A DNA stretch of 64,000 nucleotides from an uncultured Alphaproteobacteria bacterium (GTDB lineage Bacteria > Pseudomonadota > Alphaproteobacteria > Methylaequorales > Methylaequoraceae): contig CACAYF010000003.1 of NCBI GenBank assembly GCA_902536655.1, positions 62,001 to 126,000 on the forward strand. The letters run 5' to 3'. The number at the start of each line of letters is the position of its first letter. Position 1 is the first letter of the stretch. A program made the position numbers and the translations under genes. This document shows, in pieces, positions 54,995-63,671 of the stretch. The notes beneath the pieces are model-generated. The model made no database searches. It saw only the letters and a list, made by a program, of their open reading frames with translations, and was not told where the DNA came from.

Positions 54995-55607
54995 AGACAA
55001 AATTTTAGGCATGATACTCTCAGGCGGTTTATCAAGAAGAATGGGTTCTGACAAAACTTTTAAGAAAATTTCAGGTGTAAATTTAATACAACATATTATT
55101 AAGAGATCTACAAAACAGGTTGGAAGATTAATTGTAAATTCAAATGACTCTAATAAAATTTTAAAGCATCTTGACTCAACCATAATTGTAAAGGACTGTA
55201 TCCCAGGAAATTTTGGTCCTCTTGTTGGAATTTTATCTGGTATTAAGTGGGCAATACATGATTCAAATTATAATTGGTTGGTAAGCTTTCCGGTAGACTC
55301 TCCTTTTTTTCCAAATGATATTGTCAATAGATTCATTGAAAAGAGCGAAAATTATGAAATTCTAATGGCGGAATGTTCTAAAAGAATACATCCAGTTTTT
55401 TCAATGTGGAAAGTAAATATAGAAATGGAAAATCGATTGGAATTTTTCTTGAATGATGGTGGGAGGAAGATAGATGAATTTACCAAAAAATTTAAAACGA
55501 GGGTGGTAAAGTTTGAGGAATTTGGATATGATCCATTCTTTAATGTTAATACAGTTGAAGACTTAAAAATTGCAAATGAAATTTACAACAAATACTTCAA
55601 AGATTAA
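54972..55607 (+). CDS. mobA: Molybdenum cofactor guanylyltransferase
   Basis: A 211-residue nucleotidyltransferase: GMILSGGLSRRMGSDKTFKKI, IPGNFGPLVGILSGIKWA, WLVSFPVDSPFFP, and NVNTVEDLKIANEI. It attaches GMP to molybdopterin, giving the MGD form used by formate dehydrogenase. The track start is a GTG inside fdhD; a slightly later start is possible. It precedes the OFA transporter by 2 bases. Confidence 0.9.
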   Translation: MENIELNKDKILGMILSGGLSRRMGSDKTFKKISGVNLIQHIIKRSTKQVGRLIVNSNDSNKILKHLDSTIIVKDCIPGNFGPLVGILSGIKWAIHDSNYNWLVSFPVDSPFFPNDIVNRFIEKSENYEILMAECSKRIHPVFSMWKVNIEMENRLEFFLNDGGRKIDEFTKKFKTRVVKFEEFGYDPFFNVNTVEDLKIANEIYNKYFKD

Positions 55608-55609
55608 TA

Positions 55610-57367
55610 ATGAGTTTTATAAATAAATTACACAAAAAAAATATAATCGCAAAACCCGGATTTAATAGGTGGCTCGTACCACCAGCCTCTATCGCCATTC
55701 ATTTGTGTATTGGATCAGTTTACGCATGGAGTATGTTTAACCCAGCTTTGGTTAAAGTTCTTGGAGTTGTAACATCTTCTGGAGATGACTGGAATCTCGG
55801 CCAAGTTGTTTGGATTTTTTCTGTCGCAATTGTTAGCTTAGGGTTAGCAGCAGCTTATGCTGGTAAATGGCTTGAGGAAGTTGGCCCTAGGATGGTCGGA
55901 TTTGTAGCAGCGTGCTGTTGGGGTGGGGGGTTTGTCATTGGTTCAATTGGAATCTTCCTCCAAGAAATGGGTGTCCAAATAACTTTGTCTCTCCCAATGT
56001 TGAGCGATGATCCGATAATATTAAGTGTCGGGTTGTATCTTCTGTATCTAGGTTATGGCGTAATTGGTGGAATTGGGTTAGGACTTGGTTATGTATCACC
56101 AGTATCAACTTTAATAAGATGGTTTCCAGATAGAAGAGGCATGGCAACTGGCATGGCTATAATGGGTTTTGGTGGTGGTGCTATGATTGCAAAAGTTACT
56201 ATAGACAGATTATTAGCAAAATTTTACAAAGTTCCAGAGTATTTAGGAGATATAGATTCACTGAACCTAATAACTGAGGGTGGAAGAAGATTTGTAGATA
56301 TTTCAGGAAACTTGGTTGAAGTTGTAATTGTTACTGTCAATGATTTAGCAAAAATGATAGTACCTGGCGACCCTGGTGTATATATTGTCGGAACCGGTTC
56401 AAGTGGTGCTGCCCAAACATTCCTTTTTTTGGGTATTGTTTATTTTATCATTATGACCATTGCCGCATTTTCTTACAGAGTTCCTCCTGAAGGATGGAAA
56501 CCCAAAGGGTGGACACCTCCAAAAGATTCAAAAAAGACAAGATTAATTACTAAGAATAACGTGCATATCGATCAAGCTTTAAAAACTCCGCAGTTTTATT
56601 TTTTATGGATTGTACTTTGCTTTAACGTCACAGCTGGTATAGGAGTCATTGGAGTTGCTAAAACAATGATGATTGAAATTTTTGAACCAAGTTTACCAGC
56701 CATAGTAACCGCAGGGTTTGCCGGAACATATGTACTCATGATAAGTGTTTTTAACATGGTTGGAAGAATATTTTGGGCATCCATGTCAGACTTTATTGGA
56801 AGAAAACCCACATACTTTATATTCTTTTCACTTGGAATACTTTTATACTTGTCAATTCCTTTTACTGCTAAAGCTATGAGTGTTGACCCTATTGTAACTT
56901 ATCTCATACTTTTTTATGCAGCATCTATGGTGATTTTTACAATGTATGGTGGCGGCTTTGCAACAATTCCGGCTTACCTTGCCGATATCTTTGGTACAAA
57001 ATTTGTTGGAGGAATACACGGCAGGCTACTTACAGCTTGGTCTACAGCTGGTGTTTTGGGTCCCGTCGCAATCACTCAACTTAGACAAAATTCAGTAGAT
57101 AGCGCTATTAATGATCTTGTATCCAAAATAAGTCCTGAAAAATTTACAGAAATTTATGGAGCTTCTATAGAAAATTTATCACTTTTGGTTCAAGAAAAAA
57201 CAGTCACGATATCTAATTTAATGCCTCATATGCCAGAAGGCACTATCAATCCATCAACAACATTATATAACTCTACAATGTTTGCCATGGCTGGTTTATT
57301 GGCCATAGCTTTTGTTGCCAACCTCTTAATAGGTCCGGTAAATGAAAAACACCACATGAAAGAATAA
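55610..57367 (+). CDS. OFA-family MFS transporter (oxalate/formate antiporter-like)
   Basis: A 585-residue major facilitator protein with about 12 membrane segments: FNRWLVPPASIAIHLCIGSVYAWSMF at the start is the OFA hallmark, then IGGIGLGLGYVSPVSTLIRWFPDRRGMATG and GRIFWASMSDFIGRKPTYFIFF. It has an extended loop and C terminus compared with OxlT. The formate dehydrogenase downstream and FdhD upstream point to formate or oxalate as substrate (inference). It converges on fdsA. Confidence 0.9.
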   Translation: MSFINKLHKKNIIAKPGFNRWLVPPASIAIHLCIGSVYAWSMFNPALVKVLGVVTSSGDDWNLGQVVWIFSVAIVSLGLAAAYAGKWLEEVGPRMVGFVAACCWGGGFVIGSIGIFLQEMGVQITLSLPMLSDDPIILSVGLYLLYLGYGVIGGIGLGLGYVSPVSTLIRWFPDRRGMATGMAIMGFGGGAMIAKVTIDRLLAKFYKVPEYLGDIDSLNLITEGGRRFVDISGNLVEVVIVTVNDLAKMIVPGDPGVYIVGTGSSGAAQTFLFLGIVYFIIMTIAAFSYRVPPEGWKPKGWTPPKDSKKTRLITKNNVHIDQALKTPQFYFLWIVLCFNVTAGIGVIGVAKTMMIEIFEPSLPAIVTAGFAGTYVLMISVFNMVGRIFWASMSDFIGRKPTYFIFFSLGILLYLSIPFTAKAMSVDPIVTYLILFYAASMVIFTMYGGGFATIPAYLADIFGTKFVGGIHGRLLTAWSTAGVLGPVAITQLRQNSVDSAINDLVSKISPEKFTEIYGASIENLSLLVQEKTVTISNLMPHMPEGTINPSTTLYNSTMFAMAGLLAIAFVANLLIGPVNEKHHMKE

Positions 57368-57373
57368 CTTCGA

Positions 57374-60139
57374 CTAAGCTGTTAACTTTTCAATTTTTGC
57401 GGCGCAATATTTTAGTTCTGGAATTTTACCGTCTGGATCTAAAGCTTGATTGGTCAGCAAATTAGCAGGAGCATTTTCAAAACAAAACGGCATAAAAACC
57501 ATTCCATCTGGGATCATTTTATCAAACCTTACTTTGACATTTACCTTCCCTCTTCTAGTCGATAGTTCAACTGTTTCGTCTTGTGAAAAATTATTTTTTT
57601 TCATATCGTTACGAGATACATGGACATAGGGTTGGGGTTCAAGAGTATTTAGAACCTTAGACCTTGCGGTCATAGACCCGGTGTGCCAATGCTCTAAAAG
57701 CCTTCCAGTGGTGAGTACCAGAGGAAAATTTTTATCTGGCGTTTCGTCTGGAGAAATAAGTTTAGCAGGTACTAACCTCCCTTTTTTGTTTGCAGTTGGA
57801 AATCCCTCTCCGAAAATTACTTCATTTCCAGGTTTATCTTTATCATCGCAAGGATAAGTAACAGCTCCTTCATTAACTAATCTCTCCCAGGATATATTTT
57901 TCATGGACTCCATACATCCACTTAGTTCATCATATACTTCATCCGGTCCATTATAATTCCAATCCAAACCCATTCTTTTTGCTAGCTCTTGTATTATCCA
58001 AAGGTCTTGTTTTGAATCACCGGGCGGGTTTACTGCTTTACGAGCAAGTTGAACCCTTCTATCAGTGTTAGTAAACGTCCCAGTCTTCTCTGGAAAAGCT
58101 GAGGCCGGAAGAACTATATCGGCAAGATATGCTGTTTCGGTGAGAAAAATATCTTGAACAATCAGAGTATCTAATTTTGAAAGTGCCTCTCTTGCATGAT
58201 TTGCATTTGGGTCTGACATAGCAGGATTTTCACCCATAACATATAATCCCTTAATATTTTTATTGTAAATCGATTCCATTATCTCAACGACTGTGAGACC
58301 TGGATCTGGATCAATTTCACAGTTCCAATAGTTTTCAAAAAACTTAACATTGTTTTCGTCAGCTATAGGAAGATAATTTGGAAGAACCATCGGGATTAAT
58401 CCAACATCTGATGCACCCTGGACATTGTTTTGCCCCCTTAAAGGATGTAAGCCTGTACCTGGTCTTCCGACGTTTCCAGTTGTAAGAGCCAAAGATATTA
58501 GACATCTTGAGTTGTCGGTCCCATGAATATGTTGAGAAATACCCATACCCCAAAAGATCATTGCTGATTTAGCATTAGCAAAAAGTCTCGCCGTTTCTCT
58601 AATTTCATCAGGTTCAATTCCACAAATATTTGTCATCTCCTCAGGGGTAAAGTCTTTTACATGTTTTTTGAGCTCCAAATATCCATCTGTATTTTTTTCA
58701 ATATATTGTCTATCAACTAAACCCTCTTCAATGATCGTATTTAGCATTGCATTTAATAAAGCAACATCTGCACCTGGTTTGAATTGAAGACTTTTTTCAG
58801 CAATTCTTGTAAGGTCTTGTTTTCTTGGGTCTAAAATAATTAATTTCAAACCATTGTTTTTTACTGCGTTCTTTATGAATGTAGCTGCAACTGGATGATT
58901 TTGTGTTGGTCTGCATCCAATAAGGATTGCAACTTCTGCATTTTTAACCTCAGAAACAGGAGCCGTTACTGCACCAGTTCCTATTGCTTCCATTAAGGCT
59001 GCAACGGATGAGGCATGACACATCCTAGTACAGTGGTCAACATTATTATTATGGAAGCCTGTTCTTACTAGTTTTTGAAATAAATAAGCTTCTTCGTTTG
59101 ACCCTTTTGCGCAACCAAATCCTGCTAGAGCTTTCTTTCCATTTTTTGAGTCCCTAATTTTAAGGAGTTTGCTTGCTGCCAAATCAAGTGCTTCATCCCA
59201 AGTTGCTTCACGAAAATGTGATAAGGGATTCAACGGATCTATTCTCTCTTTTGGATCTTTGGGAATACCATCTTTTCTAATTAACGGTTTAGTTAATCTT
59301 TCTGGATTATGAATGTAATCAAACCCAAATCTCCCTTTAACGCATAATCTGTTGTTGTTAGCTGGACCGTCTCTTCCATCCACTGAAACGATCTTTTCAC
59401 CTTTAATATTGTATGTTAGTTGACATCCTACCCCACAGTAAGGACATAATGAATCGACTTTCCTGTCTGGTTTTACAACTTTTTTACCTTTTTCGTCAAG
59501 AAGATTTGATTCCATTAATGCACCGGTTGGACATGCTTGAACACATTCACCACAGCTAACACAAGTTGAGTCACCCATTGGATCATTAAAGTCAAAGATT
59601 ACCTGCGAGGTGTGACCTCTGTTTCCCATGCCAATCACGTCATTTACTTGCACTTCCCTGCATGCTCTAACACAGAGGTTGCAGTTTATGCAAGCATCAA
59701 GATTTACTGACATTGCTACATGCGAATTATCTGCTTCGGGAATAGTTTCTGGGTTTCTTTTATCAAACCTACTTTTTTTTACATTAACTTTATCAGCCAT
59801 TTGCCAGAAATGAGAGTCTGGATCATGACAAATCTCTTTTTTTGGTTGATCTGTAACTAAGAGTTCAATAACCATTTCTCTTGATTTAGAAGATCTCTCA
59901 TCTTTAGTGTAAACCTTCATCCCTTCACTGGGAGTTCGGATACATGATGCAGCTAAAACTCTTTCACCTTCAACTGAAACCATACAGGCTCTACAATTTC
60001 CATCTGCTCTATAACCTGGTTTGTCTGAATAACATAAGTGTGGTAGTGTAGTTCCATATCTTTTAGCAACGGTCCAAATGGATTCATCTTGACTCCCCTC
60101 AACAGGTATATCATCTATGAAAAATTTCACCTTCTTCAT
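57374..60139 (-). CDS. fdsA: NAD-dependent formate dehydrogenase, molybdenum catalytic subunit
   Basis: A 921-residue protein: N-terminal [2Fe-2S] ferredoxin (LPHLCYSDKPGYRADGNCRACM), [4Fe-4S] motifs CINCNLCVRACREVQ and CVSCGECVQACPTGALM, the CPYCGVGCQL cluster, then the molybdopterin catalytic domain with VDHCTRMCHASSVAAL, in which the Mo ligand is cysteine, and a C-terminal dinucleotide-binding domain (LTTGRLLEHWHTGSMT). It oxidises formate to CO2. Read after fdsGB with a 2-base gap; no fdsD is seen downstream. Confidence 0.94.
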   Translation of the reverse strand: MKKVKFFIDDIPVEGSQDESIWTVAKRYGTTLPHLCYSDKPGYRADGNCRACMVSVEGERVLAASCIRTPSEGMKVYTKDERSSKSREMVIELLVTDQPKKEICHDPDSHFWQMADKVNVKKSRFDKRNPETIPEADNSHVAMSVNLDACINCNLCVRACREVQVNDVIGMGNRGHTSQVIFDFNDPMGDSTCVSCGECVQACPTGALMESNLLDEKGKKVVKPDRKVDSLCPYCGVGCQLTYNIKGEKIVSVDGRDGPANNNRLCVKGRFGFDYIHNPERLTKPLIRKDGIPKDPKERIDPLNPLSHFREATWDEALDLAASKLLKIRDSKNGKKALAGFGCAKGSNEEAYLFQKLVRTGFHNNNVDHCTRMCHASSVAALMEAIGTGAVTAPVSEVKNAEVAILIGCRPTQNHPVAATFIKNAVKNNGLKLIILDPRKQDLTRIAEKSLQFKPGADVALLNAMLNTIIEEGLVDRQYIEKNTDGYLELKKHVKDFTPEEMTNICGIEPDEIRETARLFANAKSAMIFWGMGISQHIHGTDNSRCLISLALTTGNVGRPGTGLHPLRGQNNVQGASDVGLIPMVLPNYLPIADENNVKFFENYWNCEIDPDPGLTVVEIMESIYNKNIKGLYVMGENPAMSDPNANHAREALSKLDTLIVQDIFLTETAYLADIVLPASAFPEKTGTFTNTDRRVQLARKAVNPPGDSKQDLWIIQELAKRMGLDWNYNGPDEVYDELSGCMESMKNISWERLVNEGAVTYPCDDKDKPGNEVIFGEGFPTANKKGRLVPAKLISPDETPDKNFPLVLTTGRLLEHWHTGSMTARSKVLNTLEPQPYVHVSRNDMKKNNFSQDETVELSTRRGKVNVKVRFDKMIPDGMVFMPFCFENAPANLLTNQALDPDGKIPELKYCAAKIEKLTA

Positions 60140-60141
60140 CT

Positions 60142-62373
60142 TTATGAAATATCCTTTCCGAAATATTTAAGTGCACATCTGATTGGGTTACCTGCCGCTT
60201 GACCCAATCCGCAAATTGAGGCATCACCCATCATTTCAACAAGTTCGTTGAGGAGTTTTTTATCCCAATTATTTTTTTCTAAAAGTTTAACAGCTTTTTC
60301 TGTTCCCACCCTACATGGAGTACATTGACCACAACTCTCATCTTCAAAAAACTTAAGTAAGTTTAACACTACTTTTGTTATATCATCTTTATCAGAAAAA
60401 ACAACAACAGCACCTGATCCAATGAAACACCCGTGCTCTTCAAGAGTGCCAAAGTCGAGTGGTATATTTGCCATACTACTAGGTAACAATCCTCCGGATG
60501 CACCACCTGGAAGATAACCATAGAATTTATGACCCTCTTGCATACCCCCACAGTAGTCATTTAAAAGTTGATTCATGGTTATACCGGCAGGTGCAAGTTT
60601 TACTCCAGGGTTTTTGACTCTTCCTGAAACAGAATAGCTGTGTGGACCCAACCTATTATTGGTTCCTTGGTCCGAATACCATCTTGCACCATTTTCAATA
60701 ATATCTCTAACCCAAAAAACAGTTTCAATGTTATGGTTTAGGGTAGGTTGACCAAATAACCCAACTTTTGATATGAAAGGCGGTTTGTGTCTTGGTAGGC
60801 CTCTTTTTCCTTCAATTGATTCAATCATTGCGGACTCTTCACCACATATGTATGCACCGGCTCCTCTTCTCAAATGTACTACGGTTTCGCTATCAATTAT
60901 GTTTTTTTTCTTAAGAACGTCTAATTCTCTAATAATTTTTTCTCTAATACCTGGATATTCGTCTCTTAAATAAATGTAGATATCTTTAGCTTCAACTGCC
61001 CATGCAGCTATAAGCATACCTTCAAAAAATTTATGAAGGTTTTGTTCTAAATATAGTTTATCTTTGAAGGTTCCCGGCTCTCCTTCATCACCATTAATTG
61101 TCATAAGGCGCGGGCCAGGTTCCATTCTAACAAATTTCCACTTTTGACCTGATGGAAATCCTGCTCCACCCATTCCCTTTAAACCTGCCTCTTGTAGAAC
61201 ATCAATGACTGATTCAACGGAAAGTTTTCCTTGATAACATTTTTTTAAGATCTGATACCCACCATTTTTCATATACTTATCTAACGAAATACCATCAATA
61301 ATTTGAGGGTGTGTATCTTTTTTCTTTATTGCATTTTCTATTGTTTCCATCGAGCAATTTTTGATGTGATTGTGTCCAACCTCACATGCAGGCGCAACGT
61401 CACATAAACCCATACATGGTGCTCTCAAGACCCTAACTTTATCAGAGTTATGGTACTTTTTTTGAAGATCCTTTAAAAGGCTATCGGAACCCTTTAATTC
61501 GCAGGTCAAACTATCACACATTCTAATGGTTATTTCAGGTGGTGTAGGATCATTATCATCTAAAACATCAAAGTGAGCATAGAATGAGGCAACTTCAAAA
61601 GCCTCTGCAAAAGGAATTTTCATGATGTCGGATAAGGCAGCTAAATGGCTTTTCTTTATACATCTGTACTTATCTTGAATCAGGTGAAGGTATTCAATGA
61701 GCAAGTCTCTTTTAATTGGAGTTCCGTTTATTAAAGTTTTAACATCCTCTTTCGATTTTTGATCTAAACTCCTGCCTTTTGGATATGGTACATATTGTTT
61801 TTTGGTCTTAACTCTTAACTTAGAACTATCTGGAAATTTAGGAAGTTCTTTAATGACACCTTCTTCTAGAGCGATATTCAAAATTTTACGAATGAGTGTT
61901 AGATATTTTTTTTGTGAATTTATCTTAAAACCTTTGTCAACCAATAAATTTACAAAGTTCGAGATTGTTAAGAAATTAACTTCAGATACTTCTAATTCAG
62001 CAAAATACGGTAGCAAATCATTTTCAATTCTGTATTTATCGTTATTAAGCTGACTTAGTGAATAATCATTATTTTTGACTCTTTGATCATTAACATGAAT
62101 TAACTTATTAGCATACCTTGCAAATGTATAATCGGTTGGAAAGTCCCCCATTTTTTTTTTAACAATGAGATCCTCGTAAAAGTTTTTTGCAAATCTCATG
62201 GCTTCAGCCTGATTTTCAGTTTTTGTTGATTTTCTTATCTTGATAGTTCCCTTAGAAGAAATATAGGTCGAAAAATGTACCCAATAGAATCGAGACTTAC
62301 CGTGTTTTACAAGTTTTAGGGAAGAAGGATATCCCTTAATTTGTAATAATTCTTTGTATGCAAATTTCCCCAC
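60142..62373 (-). CDS. Chimera: tyrosine-recombinase N-terminal half fused to FdsG-FdsB
   Basis: Residues 1 to about 190 are the DNA-binding part of a site-specific integrase: an arm-type domain (KSRFYWVHFSTYISSKGT, KSTKTENQAEAMRFAKNFYE) and a SAM-like core-binding domain (YRIENDLLPYFAELEVSEVN, YLTLIRKILNIALEEGVIK). At about residue 192 it passes into the formate dehydrogenase gamma subunit (PKGRSLDQKS, then RDLLIEYLHLIQDKY; cysteines CDSLTC and CMGLCD) and the NuoF-like beta subunit (GMGGAGFPSGQKW for FMN, GAGAYICGEESA for NADH, ESCGQCTPCR cluster). The frame is unbroken, with no start codon near the junction. The recombinase catalytic domain is missing. Confidence 0.9.
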   Translation of the reverse strand: MGKFAYKELLQIKGYPSSLKLVKHGKSRFYWVHFSTYISSKGTIKIRKSTKTENQAEAMRFAKNFYEDLIVKKKMGDFPTDYTFARYANKLIHVNDQRVKNNDYSLSQLNNDKYRIENDLLPYFAELEVSEVNFLTISNFVNLLVDKGFKINSQKKYLTLIRKILNIALEEGVIKELPKFPDSSKLRVKTKKQYVPYPKGRSLDQKSKEDVKTLINGTPIKRDLLIEYLHLIQDKYRCIKKSHLAALSDIMKIPFAEAFEVASFYAHFDVLDDNDPTPPEITIRMCDSLTCELKGSDSLLKDLQKKYHNSDKVRVLRAPCMGLCDVAPACEVGHNHIKNCSMETIENAIKKKDTHPQIIDGISLDKYMKNGGYQILKKCYQGKLSVESVIDVLQEAGLKGMGGAGFPSGQKWKFVRMEPGPRLMTINGDEGEPGTFKDKLYLEQNLHKFFEGMLIAAWAVEAKDIYIYLRDEYPGIREKIIRELDVLKKKNIIDSETVVHLRRGAGAYICGEESAMIESIEGKRGLPRHKPPFISKVGLFGQPTLNHNIETVFWVRDIIENGARWYSDQGTNNRLGPHSYSVSGRVKNPGVKLAPAGITMNQLLNDYCGGMQEGHKFYGYLPGGASGGLLPSSMANIPLDFGTLEEHGCFIGSGAVVVFSDKDDITKVVLNLLKFFEDESCGQCTPCRVGTEKAVKLLEKNNWDKKLLNELVEMMGDASICGLGQAAGNPIRCALKYFGKDIS

Positions 62374-62422
62374 ATATACTCCTATAATTATAAATATAAT
62401 AACAATTTATGCAAAGTCAAAC

Positions 62423-62614
62423 GTAGTCCACCAATATTTTTTTGGAAAAATTTATGAAATTTAATAAAACCCCAGAAACTTGGTAAATTACTGAAAAAAT
62501 AACAATTACCAAGAATCCAGTTAAATTATTAGAATAAACCGGTTTAATTCAGTAATTGTGCAGGTTTAAGCAATATTATTAAAAGAAAAGTAGTCCTCTT
62601 GGTAGTCCACTAAT
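62423..62614. repeat. Direct repeats GTAGTCCAC(C/T)AAT bracketing the upstream gap
   Basis: GTAGTCCACCAAT at 62423-62435 and GTAGTCCACTAAT at 62602-62614, a partial copy TAGTCC at 62591. One copy is upstream of the integrase-FdsGB start, the other begins just after the gmhB stop. They are candidate attachment or recombinase-arm sites. The enclosed 166 bases hold no gene. Confidence 0.5.
62479..62513. repeat. Inverted repeat CTTGGTAA / TTACCAAG
   Basis: Perfect 8-bp arms at 62479-62486 and 62506-62513 with a 19-base spacer, extendable by A/T bases. Lies between the att-like direct repeats upstream of the integrase-FdsGB gene. It could be an excisionase/integrase binding site or an operator. 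Confidence 0.45.
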
Positions 62615-62617
62615 CTA

Positions 62618-63133
62618 TTAAAAATTAATTTTATCTAAAATTTTTTCAATAAAGTTTTTAAGATTACTTTTATTAAATAAAAAGCCTTTAATTTGCGCAT
62701 TCTTTGCCGCTTCAAGATCAGTTAACTTATCACCAATCATGAAACATCTCGTTTTATCCAAGTTATATTTTTCAACTGCTTCGTTTATCATTTTAGGTGA
62801 AGGTTTTCTTCTTGATTCAGGGTTATTGTTAGGTAAATCTTCAGAAAAAAAAAAATCATTTATTTGGATACCCTCTTTTTTTAGGATTTTATTCATCCAT
62901 TCATGGAGGTTTGTGACATCTTTAGAAGTAAAATAGCCTCGGTTAATTCCAGATTGATTAGTTATTACAATCACAAGAAAATTGTTATTTTTTAGTAATT
63001 TAATAGCCTCTACAGCTCCATCAATCCACTTAAAATCCTCGCTTTTATGAAGATAACCTACGTCCTCATTTAAGACTCCATCTCTATCTAAAAAGCATGC
63101 TTTATTAATTTTTTTAAATTTTTCTTGATTCAT
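62618..63133 (-). CDS. gmhB: D-glycero-beta-D-manno-heptose 1,7-bisphosphate 7-phosphatase
   Basis: A 171-residue HAD-IIIA phosphatase: KACFLDRDGVLNEDVGYLHK (DxDGVxN), VIVITNQSGINRGYF, RRKPSPKMINEAV, and CFMIGDKLTDLEAAKNA. The zinc-loop cysteines of E. coli GmhB are not present (FFSEDLPNNNPESRRKP). It makes heptose-1-phosphate for LPS core; histidinol-phosphatase activity is an alternative. The gene is divergent from dksA. Confidence 0.85.
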   Translation of the reverse strand: MNQEKFKKINKACFLDRDGVLNEDVGYLHKSEDFKWIDGAVEAIKLLKNNNFLVIVITNQSGINRGYFTSKDVTNLHEWMNKILKKEGIQINDFFFSEDLPNNNPESRRKPSPKMINEAVEKYNLDKTRCFMIGDKLTDLEAAKNAQIKGFLFNKSNLKNFIEKILDKINF

Positions 63134-63179
63134 TTTTTTTCAAATATAATTATAGTGCAATAAATTATAATGTTGAAAT

Positions 63180-63608
63180 ATGGTTAAAAAAAAAAAAATT
63201 AACGGTTCTTACATACCATCTGAAAAAGAAAAATTCATGAGTGCAAAGCAGCTGAAATATTTTAAACAGTTACTGAGCGATTGGAAAGATGACCTTCTCC
63301 AAGGTTCGTCTCTAACAATAAATAATCTGAAAGAAGAATCCTCTAATAAACCAGATAATGCTGACAGAGCTTCAATTGAGTCAGAGAGAAGTTTAGAATT
63401 AAGAACAAGAGATAGAGAACGCAAATTAATAAGTAAAATAAATAAAGCACTCAGAAAAATTGAGGACGGAACCTATGGTTATTGTGAAGAAACCAATCAA
63501 CCTATCTCTTTAAAAAGACTGATAGCTAGACCAATAGCAACATTGTCATTAGAGGCACAGGAATCTCACGAAAAATCAGAAAAGATTTATAAAGAGAAAG
63601 AATATTAA
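63180..63608 (+). CDS. dksA: RNA polymerase-binding transcription factor DksA
   Basis: A 142-residue protein: coiled coil with NADRASIESERSLELRTRDRERKLISKINKALRKIEDGTYGYCEETNQPISLKRLIARPIATLSLEAQE. The globular zinc-finger region keeps only the first cysteine (YGYC), with Thr/Ser elsewhere, as in alphaproteobacterial DksA. It acts with ppGpp on RNA polymerase. Confidence 0.95.
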   Translation: MVKKKKINGSYIPSEKEKFMSAKQLKYFKQLLSDWKDDLLQGSSLTINNLKEESSNKPDNADRASIESERSLELRTRDRERKLISKINKALRKIEDGTYGYCEETNQPISLKRLIARPIATLSLEAQESHEKSEKIYKEKEY

Positions 63609-63652
63609 TTAATCTATTGCTAAAATCATTTTTAATGATACATTATATAAGA

Positions 63653-63667
63653 GAACATTTATAGAAC
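63653..63667 (+). promoter_or_regulatory. Alphaproteobacterial LexA (SOS) box in front of recA
   Basis: GAAC-ATTTATA-GAAC, a perfect GAAC-N7-GAAC, the LexA operator consensus of Alphaproteobacteria. It ends 4 nt before the recA ATG and overlaps a candidate transcription start behind the -10-like TATATA at 63644-63649. The box lies within a tandem AGAACATTTAT repeat. Confidence 0.85.
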
Positions 63668-63671
63668 ATTT

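Noticed and set aside
59000-59040. Selenocysteine in formate dehydrogenase
   Set aside because: The codon at the Mo-ligand position (RMCHASS) is cysteine and no in-frame TGA occurs in fdsA.
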